Source: Symsagittifera roscoffensis
Lineage: Eukaryota > Xenacoelomorpha > Acoela > Convolutidae
Direction of reading: 5' to 3'
Assembly (NCBI RefSeq): GCF_963678635.1
Contig: NC_087065.1
Span: 50,786,452 to 50,850,451 of the forward strand
DNA: 64,000 nucleotides
The notes beneath the pieces are model-generated. The model worked only from the letters and a program-made list of their open reading frames with translations. It did no database searches and was not told the DNA's origin. Positions 57,030 through 64,000 of this stretch are shown here, in pieces. The first letter of the stretch is position 1, and every line of letters starts with the position of its first letter. Position numbers and translations under genes: made by a program.

Positions 57030-57880
57030 GATGTATCTAGTATAAGTATTGACTTCTGTGGTATGAGTTTGAAAATTCTTGTGGATTTCTTTGTTTTTTC
57101 GATATTTTTCTGTATTACTGAAAGTAAGATCAATAATTGCCCGAACTAAGTTTGCATATTCATCATTTGAGCTTCCGGTCATGCAAATTGCTGGACTGTA
57201 ATTAGTCCATTTTCCATCGCATGTATTGCTGCCCTCCACCAAGCGAATTCAGTTGATTTTCGAGCCGTAAACATGCTAGCTATCGTATCTGCTAACCGAC
57301 TAAGTTTTCGAGCTCGGATTTTTAGAGAAGTAATCTGCGAAGCTTGTTTTTGCCTCAGGCTTATGCTGTTTTTGAAAGTCAAAGGAAACAAGACGGTCTA
57401 ACCACCAGGTAAGTCGTTTGAACAGAGTTTAATTCTTTTTCTTGTTTCCATCCAACAGCGAGACCATTGCTTTGTGATTTGTTTTAATCAAGAGTTTACT
57501 TCCCAATACGTAGTTGCTGAAATAATCGGCCCGACACGACTGCTAACATTTCTAAATAATTATTCGAGTTCTTTTTCTCGGCATCGTCCAGGTAACGTGA
57601 CGCGACTGATATTGGCCTTCAACCGTCGGAGCCCAATTGCTCGAGTACGGCACAAAGTCCATTGTGGCTGGCGTCGCAAACTATTCGGATAAGAATAGTA
57701 TATGTATGTCGAAGTGCCGTAGTTCGACTCTGTTCAAAACCTGCTCTTTCAGATTCTCTAACGCTGTTTGGCACTCCGGTTTCCATAGATATTCATTGTT
57801 CGACTATGGGAGGTTCGTAACGGGGCTGAATATTCGTAAATGCTGGCAGATACTTGTGTAGGCTGTGTGTTGGGCCCATA
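57030..57880 (-). pseudogene. RNase H / connection region of gypsy element
   Basis: Decayed. Frames 57391-57179 and 57242-57021 keep only scattered motifs. Assigned by its position between RT and integrase. Confidence 0.4.
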
Positions 57881-58660
57881 AGAGATCAAAGCTGTGACAA
57901 GGTGCGAAGCGCCTTCAAAGATTCCATTGGTTCTGTCCTTTAGACAAGCGGAGATACGCCCGCAGGAGTACTTTTATGACCGAGCCATTAGCATTCACTT
58001 TCAGCGAGTTTCCTCTTTGTAAATTTTAATGACATATTTTCCTAATCAAAATTTCTCAAAATCTTGTCGATCGCCGATATGTGTTCAATCTTGCTGCCTT
58101 TATTTACAATCAGTATGTCATCTAGAAATGCGTCTGCCTCTGGTGGAAACTCTGATAGGATTGCAAACACTACTCTCTGGAATTCCGCAGGCATCATCGT
58201 TAAACCGTACACTGGTCTCAAGCCTATACCTCCCTGTCGATTGACTTCCAACAAATAAAAAATTGCACGGTTCCCTCGTTTTCATGATGAGCTGTAGGTG
58301 TCCGTTTGCGTATGTTAGGTCCATCGTTGAGAAATATATGTTTCTCGCATTTTTTCGCTTATGATTTACTCTACCGCATTTATCAATTCCTCGAAGTTTG
58401 CCACTTGATTTTTATTCAAATGCTTTCGCTTATTTAGTTCTCTTGATTCCAATGCTAGTTTTACAGACCCGTTTTTCTACACTGCAGTTACAATTCGTGA
58501 TACGAAAACTTAACAAAACAGTCTTCTAGTTTTTCAATGTGTCCTTATTTCAAAAGTTTGCTAATTCCTTTTTCAACTTTTTTGAACAGTTAATGGGATC
58601 CTTCATTCTTTTGCTGGACTGGGATTAGCTTTTCGAAAAACTCTGCTTGTATCTGCAGTT
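57880..58660 (-). pseudogene. Reverse transcriptase of gypsy element
   Basis: Frames 58324-58118 (MDLTYANGHLQL, palm motif A region) and 58254-58042 (GLTMMPAEFQRVV, then DAFLDDILIVNKGSKIEHIS) carry ordered RT motifs, including a FLDD version of the YxDD catalytic box. A frameshift near 58255 separates them. Confidence 0.85.
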
Positions 58661-58699
58661 TTTTATTTTATCGTTTCGGCGAAAAAAATTGTTAAGTTG

Positions 58700-59250
58700 A
58701 TTACTAAAATAATGTTGCCATTGGTCCCGCGGGATTCTGCCCCAGGTGTCTTTGCAACGTCTCACTACTCCTGGATGGACATCACGTTCTTCCCCGTTGT
58801 GTTTTGAATCAGCTGCAACCCAAAGCTAGACATTGGGACCCTTCCAACAGCAGACGGTCTGTTTCCTCCTATTAATTGGATTTTGGCCTCGACGACCCAA
58901 CCGTTTATCTCTCCAGCCGTACTGACATCGTCCCGAGTAGGTGTAGGGCGTTGTTCCCATAATCCCGGAATTTGTTGTCCTCTGGATGCAACTCGTTTAT
59001 CTTCACACCTGCGGCGACCAGTGTCCTTCTAAACTCCTCGATGGTAAACATTCAAAATGGCGAGCCGCTGTGTATCCACACGTCACGTTTGTTTGTTTCC
59101 CGTTGACTTTTGCCGGTAGTTTTGCACCTGTTAATGTTAGTTCGACTTCCTTTCTTGAATGAATGACCATGACAGCGTAATCCGCCGAACTGTCCGAGTC
59201 CAATGATTCAGGTCTATCCTCGGGTGTGTTGACCCAGCCGAACAAGTTTT
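58700..59250 (-). pseudogene. Aspartic protease region of gypsy element
   Basis: Frame 59245-59003 reads SRKEVELTLTGAKLPAKVNG and then QTNVT, the usual lead-in to a retropepsin active site. The frame is lost exactly where the Asp-Ser/Thr-Gly should follow. Confidence 0.55.
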
Positions 59251-59259
59251 CTTTGCTGT

Positions 59260-60080
59260 GAGTGGATATCCTCCTTGTCCCCGGATTTGCTCATATCTTG
59301 CTCTTCTTGTCTTTGGATTAGTCTACTGCCGGGCGCACTCGATATCCACATTTCTCCACATTGTTTTGTCATAGTGTCCTGTTTTCCGGCAGAAATTGCA
59401 GGTTGGGCTTCTTGCTGGACATCTCGTCATATGCTCTGGTGCAAAACCAGGACGGTACGGTCCTCGTCCGGTTTGTCTGCTATTCTGGTACGGCTCGGAT
59501 CGCTCCCACCGGTTCCATTTTGATCTGGAACGCTCCACCGTTTGCGTTGATCGATGTCGCTCCTCCAGTTTTCGATACATACTTTTTCGCGTACTTGTCT
59601 CCTCATTCGTAGGATAACGCTGTTCGATACACCTCCTCGGATGTTTTTGTCGATCTGCATAATTCGTTCTGAGCTTCTCGGTTGTTCATGTTAACAATGA
59701 TGGCCTCTCAAGAGCCTTGTCTCCAATGTCCCAAAATTGCATCGTGCTGCTATTCCATTTAAGACCGAATGGGATTGTTACAACGATTCCCCGATGTGTT
59801 GCTTTCTTGCTAGCAATTGCAACGTCTCGAACGTGTCGTTCCTTTCCTTCTTGAACTCTGTTTCTCTAGCATCGATGACCCTTGAAAAACGGGTCGCTTC
59901 TAGTTCCAGATGTGGTGGTCTACGCCTGTGGATTTTATCTTGTCCTTTTTTCCCCAAGGAATAAGTATAAGTTCGATATGAAGGTCTGTTCCGCCTCCAG
60001 TCGGTTTCTCCCGCTTACATCTGCCGGTAATGCCGCAACTTGCGCTGTGGTCAGCGTACTCGCATAGTAGAAGTTTTTCG
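59260..60080 (-). pseudogene. gag of gypsy element
   Basis: Broken minus-strand frames. The best piece (59580-59323) ends RCPARSPTCNFCRKTGHYDK, a zinc knuckle whose last Cys is displaced by a small indel, preceded by an Arg/Ser/Gln-rich stretch. Capsid coding upstream is too decayed to delimit. Confidence 0.65.
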
Positions 60081-60213
60081 GGTTAATCCCATGTTTGGCC
60101 ATATTCCCCTTTGAAAACCGTTAAACCAAAACTCCCATAGCATTGGCGGTTAAGCCAGTTTGGGAGGCCAGAACGACGTTATTCCTACTGGGTTCTCCCC
60201 CCCGCCCCAATTT

Positions 60214-60231
60214 GAACTGCTGGCTGCGCCA
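60214..60231 (-). promoter_or_regulatory. tRNA primer-binding site of gypsy element
   Basis: TGGCGCAGCCAGCAGTTC directly abuts the 5' LTR on the minus strand. Its complement ends in CCA like a tRNA 3' end. The tRNA identity was not determined. Confidence 0.7.
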
Positions 60232-60410
60232 TGTCAAGAAAGAGTTAACGATAGTTTAAATTTCAGATAGATAAATGAAGGGCTGAAATGCATAAGGTTA
60301 GTCGGAGAAAATGAACTAGATGGAGGTCAACCAAAGTTAGTTACCAGTTAGCACTACAACAAGAAGAATAGAACTGAAATGGACAGTGAACTAATTTAAT
60401 AACCATGACA
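60232..60410 (-). repeat. 5' LTR of gypsy element
   Basis: 179 bp with TGTCA / TGACA ends. It shares TTTAAATTTCAGATAGA, GTTAGTCGGAGA and GTGAACTAATTTAATAAC with the 3' LTR. Confidence 0.85.
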
Positions 60411-60764
60411 CTTTCATGTTCGAGGAAGAACTCCGTAAAACTGATGGTTTAAGTGGTTGATAATTCGAGTGGTTTCCTGGCGGCTGGGTTAAAATGAGGG
60501 CAATAAAAACCGAAGATGGCAGTGAGATAATCCTTAAGTTCTCCCAACTGTATTTGTTTGGATATACTTGGAAACTTAGTTATTATTATATTCTGGTTGC
60601 CAATATGTTACCAAACCCTGGTACTTTCAAAGAGTATTGGAACGTATATTGCAAAATACACCGGAAGTTCCCTTTTATATCTGTATTTTGAAGGTTTAGG
60701 GATAAAATTAATGTCACTCCCCTCATGCCTTGCATCTAGAGCGACGGAGGGGGTGGTGACTCAC

Positions 60765-60968
60765 CGGCATAGTCTACTGCCCCCAGCTGGTGCAGCCAGC
60801 CGTCCTCGTGCCAGATCCAGTGGGCAGGCAGAGCGTAGATGACAGTGTTGACAAAGGAGAACACGATGTACGAGTTGAAGTTGGCTCGTTCCGCCATCGC
60901 ACCCGACACGATGGTGGTGGCCGTGCTGGCGAAGCTGGCGTGGAAAAAGAACTTGGAGTACTTGTAGC
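60765..60968 (-). CDS. Amt: Amt exon, 204 bp (signature helix and pore Trp/Asp)
   Basis: The acceptor is TCTCGCCTAG before GCTACAAG and the donor is GCCG|GTGAGT. The exon encodes 67 full codons including SFASTATTIVSGAMAERAN, the most diagnostic stretch of the family, with the Phe of the extracellular gate. It then encodes ALPAHWIWHEDGWL, with the Trp equivalent to AmtB Trp148, and GAVDYA, whose Asp corresponds to the essential AmtB Asp160. GC content is well above the flanking introns. It enters and leaves in phase 1. Confidence 0.95.
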
Positions 60969-61280
60969 CTAGGCGAGAGAGAACAGGGCGTCCAAATTGC
61001 AAAAAACAGCAAAAAAACTTTTTTTCTGATTGTAATTAATAGACTGATTCCAAAAAATGGGCTTTTGAATTGTAATTTTTGTTGTTTTTTTCTTAAAACA
61101 AAATGTAGGAGCTAAGGGTCCGTCTATTTAGGTTATTCTAATTTAGCAAAAATTTTGAGACGAAAAAATTATTTTAATTGTAAGGCAAAAACTGATATTT
61201 TTTTTTCATATAAATATAAGGTGCAGACTAGTTGAGATACAGATGTTAATGTTTAAGTGAAGCTTATTTGGCAGCCCTGC
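60969..61280 (-). other. Amt intron 1, 312 bp, GC-AG type
   Basis: It starts GCAGGG rather than GT and ends GCCTAG. No other feature is seen inside it. It is one of only two short introns in this gene. Confidence 0.75.
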
Positions 61281-61463
61281 CTATGAGTTCGAGCTCGCTG
61301 GTGGTGACAAAGAAATCCCCAACTGCCACTACTCCATAGAGAGATTTGGGGCCGAAGCTGAGTCCATAGCCGAACATCCAGTAGGACAGTCCCCCGAACA
61401 CCACGTCCACTATGTTCTTCACCATGATGTTGGACTCATTCTTCTTACTCACAGACCCACTCT
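61281..61463 (-). CDS. Amt: Amt exon (first visible), 183 bp
   Basis: The acceptor is a pyrimidine-rich tract ending TTTTTCAG. The exon enters with two bases of a split codon, read as Glu if the preceding exon ends in G. It encodes SGSVSKKNESNI and then a helix containing VFGGLSYWMFGYGLSFG, both classic Amt signatures. The frame runs on to a stop beyond the exon, but there is no GT donor in phase. The phase-1 break ATAG|GCAGGG uses a GC donor and joins ELELIG to YKYSKFFF. That gives a gap-free alignment with insect Amt, where LMGQIFAAFLF occupies the same place. The GC donor is inferred from phase and alignment. Confidence 0.9.
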
Positions 61464-64000
61464 CTGAAAAACAACACACACACACAATTACACCCACTGA
61501 AAAACTCAACATGCTTATTCTAAGCCCTAATCAACTCAAAAACAAACCAGAGAGGCGAAACGGAGCTTCGCAACATTTGCGATACAACACTAACATTAGA
61601 AAACTAGGTGAACCAAAATTTTCTTATGTCTCGCATGAAAAGTGTGATTTCAAAATTTTGACTTTAATCTAAACCTTAGTTGTTTCGCTACTACAATAAG
61701 TGAGAAGATTAGAAAAATTTGAGATAATCATTTTTCCCAAGGAGAGAAATTTTCCCAAGTAGTCACCGCTTCGGTAGGAACATTTATCGCAACCGGTTCT
61801 TTCAATTGAAATTTTCATCTGAGATTTGATTTTCAAATTTTAAAAAAACCAGAAAAAACGGCGGACAAAAGATTTTCCACAATCCATATTTTTTTTCACA
61901 TAATGTTTACATAACGGCCGTTTAAGCAGAGAAAATTCCCAAAACCAGGTTTAAGGACTGAATACAACCTGATAATTGGCACAGTAATTTTCGCGTAAAG
62001 TTTAAACTTTCCCAAAAAACTGTCGAAGGTTCAAATCTTTGAATTGTTTGAAGGCCATAACTTTTTTCTAAAGCAAACAGGGCATAGTCATTTATAGAAG
62101 CAGGTTGTCAAGAACCTGTTATTTCGATTGAAGATTTGATATCAGATTTGGCAGTATTTGCGAGAAATATCCAAAAAACGGTCAATAAATCAAAAAAATT
62201 TACATTTCCAGGAATCATAGTTTTTTTGTGTGAAATACTAGGGCGTAGTCACTTGTTCAGCAAGGATCCACGCACCCTGTAACTGCAATTGTCCAAAATC
62301 TCAGATTTGGGATAATCATTTTCAAGAAAAATCAAAAACTTCAAAAAAACTATTGAAAAAGAAAGTTTTGACGTTTCCGAGGGCCATAACTTTGGTGTCA
62401 AAATTACTCGGGCAATTGAACGCAAAACCTCAGATTTTGTAATGTAGATTTTGAGATAATTCAAAAAAATTAAAAACCGACAAACAATCAAAAATGTGAC
62501 TTTTCCGTGGGCAATAATTTTTGTGTAAACAGTTTTGTGAGTGGCCGCTAATGCAAGGGAGCTGCCCACTACCTGTTGTCTCCATTGAACCCGCAATATT
62601 AGATAAATTTGCGCAATCTATTTACGTTTACGGAATCCGCTTACCTTTGAGGATAAGTTTGCGGAATCCATGTAGGTTTACATGTTAGATAAATTTGCGA
62701 ATCCATTTACGCTTGCGGAATCAGCTTACATTTGAGGAGTCCGGAATAACGATCTAAATTCGCTCGTTGAGGAATCCGCAACAAAATTAACGTGCCGACA
62801 AAATTTACGTTACAAGTATTTGTACGCGGAATCCAGGGAAATTTTGTAGGTGGAATCCACTACATGTTTAAAGACTTGTCTTTGGAATCCAGAAACGTAC
62901 AGACAAAAAATTGTGCGCATATCCAATGCAGTTTGGCCTAGTAAGGAATTTAAGATAGTTTTCCTTAAAAAAATTTCGATTGAAAAAATGCTTGTCACAC
63001 AATTTTCTTCCATGAAAGTTGTATGATAAGCTTTTCCATAGACTCCATACATGAAATTATATGATGGGCATTTTTTGCATGGAAGTCAATCAGCGAAATT
63101 AAAAAAAGTATCTGCTTGAGGTTTTTATAAAGTTGGGTCGGTTTGAAGCACCGAGTACAAACCATGGTGGTGCTCAAACTGCCGACCTTTTGATTGAGAA
63201 CTTGAGACTTTAGCCCCTTTATTAACAAGCAAAACGACAAAAGCAGCAAAACAAACGACTCGCAAACAGTTGAGAACAAGTTCAAATGAATGACTGACGG
63301 CAGATAACTATAGGCTAGATAGACTGATTACTGATTACACGGTTGGGTAGTTGAGAGTATGATACTAGAGGAAGTAAAGGAATAAGGGCAAATTAGACAA
63401 TTTCTAAGAACACCTAATTACCAATAAAGATGGAAGCATTCAATAATTTGTGATCAACCTCGGTTAACTTAAGGTTATTTACCGCAGACAGCAACTAACG
63501 CAATGGCCCAACAGAAAGAGCGCGCTTAACGACAACAAACTTCCCAATCTCTGACATGCTCGCCTCCCCGCCCCTTACCTTCTGGTCAGCAGGAAACAGA
63601 AAAACATGAAAGCCAAGAGTGAAAGAAAAAGAAAAGCATTCCCAACAGACAGCTGAAAGAGTGTTCTTGCAAGAATTCACGAAAATAATTTCTGAAACAA
63701 CAGTTGAAAAGTCAGCGAAGCAAAAAAGCTACGGCTGACTTCTCAAATGTTGTTTCAGAAAAAAATTTTCCACAAATTTAACCAAGTGCGTCTCATCTTC
63801 AGCCAGTTTTTTTCAGCTAAAAGCACAGTCGGCAAATCGTCGTTTAGAGTTGAATTAGTTAGCACAAAAAGCGCTCATTCAGTATTTCAGCTATAATGAA
63901 CCATTTTGTAACATTTTTTTGTAAAAAATTAGCATAAAAAAGTTTTTTAACGCGTTTTGAAAATTTTGTCCAACAAATCGCGATTTGTGGCGTTCGTTTT
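61464..64000 (-). other. Region upstream of first visible Amt exon
   Basis: Probably intron. 61900-62545 has a degenerate ~165-bp unit repeated about four times around GGCCATAACTTTTGTGT. 62590-62945 has clustered GCGGAATCCRCTTAC words and a GCAGTTTGGCCTAGTAA end, like the MITE at 47005. No Amt N-terminal coding, such as a first membrane helix, could be found on either strand. Confidence 0.5.

Larger units (their letters stand above)
54482..60410 (-). mobile_element. Decayed Ty3/gypsy LTR retrotransposon
   Basis: GC-richer than its surroundings. On the minus strand: 5' LTR 60410-60232, primer-binding site 60231-60214, gag, protease, RT, RNase H, integrase, polypurine tract and 3' LTR 54704-54482. 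LTR ends TGTCA...TGACA are intact at the right copy. Many stops and frameshifts break every domain. No target duplication can be recognised, in keeping with age. Confidence 0.85.
49414..60764 (-). other. Amt intron 2 (11.4 kb)
   Basis: Contains the foldback element 50377-51111, short tandem arrays at 52.7-54.1 kb and the LTR element 54482-60410. Bases 49960-50100 and 50281-50300 are fragments of the hAT-like family. Bases 51240-51265 are a run of C. Bases 51460-51590 have repeated GTCATACAATTT words ending in a TTTTGGTCAACCCGGGTA terminus. Bases 51600-52700 have no assigned feature. Confidence 0.5.
14917..61463 (-). other. Amt: Amt ammonium transporter gene, partial (8 coding exons, N-terminus missing)
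   Basis: Eight minus-strand coding blocks, each bounded by AG acceptors and GT donors (one GC donor), join with no phase conflict into about 536 residues ending at a TGA at 14917-14919. The Amt/MEP/Rh family moves ammonium or ammonia across membranes through a trimeric 11-helix pore. All the key positions known from bacterial AmtB are present: the gate Phe (ASFAST), pore Trp (HWIW), Asp (VDYAG), first pore His (GSGAVHLVGG), second gate Phe and recruitment Ser (GFNCGS), and second pore His (DDPVGASAVHG). The protein aligns with insect Amt from the SKKNE motif onward. Roughly the first 85-100 residues, including the first helices, are missing, so one or more exons should lie right of 64000. Intact frame and pore residues suggest a working gene. 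Introns are 312, 11351, 7763, 200, 2237, 17735 and 5336 bp. Confidence 0.93.

Noticed and set aside
63495-63680. Minus-strand frame with hydrophobic stretch as Amt first exon
   Set aside because: CFSFSFTLGFHVFLFPADQK does not match the Amt N-terminus and does not end in the required phase before the SGSVSKKN exon.

Overview
The window is AT-rich, intron-rich and packed with repeats, which points to an animal nuclear genome and most likely an invertebrate, because a plant/microbe-type ammonium transporter (Amt) is present. Spliceosomal exons in matching phases, Ty3-type LTR elements, hAT and Tc1/mariner-like miniature elements and A/T homopolymer tracts rule out a prokaryote. The species cannot be named from sequence alone.

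The only host gene I can support is an Amt-family ammonium transporter on the minus strand. Eight coding exons (61463-61281, 60968-60765, 49413-49260, 41496-41425, 41224-41165, 38927-38854, 21118-20903, 15566-14917) join in perfect phase to give about 536 residues with all the expected pore residues. The N-terminal exon or exons are not visible and probably lie beyond base 64000. Introns range from 200 bp to 17.7 kb, so 1.6 kb of coding sequence is spread over 46.5 kb. The first intron has a GC rather than a GT donor.

Bases 1-12450 hold minus-strand retroelement sequence: a decayed element (gag, retropepsin, truncated reverse transcriptase, env-like region, Ser/Thr/Pro-rich ORF), followed in tandem by a second copy that runs off the left edge. 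A terminal-repeat-like segment of about 750 bp lies between them and again at the right end. Bases 12451-14916 are largely featureless.

Intron 7 (15567-20902) contains the most unusual structure. It is a plus-strand tandem array of ten ~360-bp modules. Most carry a heat-shock-element-like GAANNTTC palindrome, a GAGCTCTC box, a TATA-like box, a leader, a start-codon context and a GT splice-donor-like site. Modules 2-5 are repeated as modules 6-9, forming a four-module higher-order repeat of ~1.4 kb.

Intron 6 (21119-38853) and intron 3 (41497-49259) are built from transposon remnants. These include ten or more copies of a ~520-bp family with a short hairpin near each end (R1), hAT-like MITEs with perfect 8-bp target duplications, TA-flanked elements, a 1.7-kb tandem duplication, a triplicated ~700-bp block and a ~707-bp almost perfect palindrome at 42248-42954. 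Intron 2 (49414-60764) holds a second foldback element (50377-51111), several short tandem arrays and a decayed Ty3/gypsy LTR retrotransposon (54482-60410) with recognisable LTRs, primer-binding site and polypurine tract.
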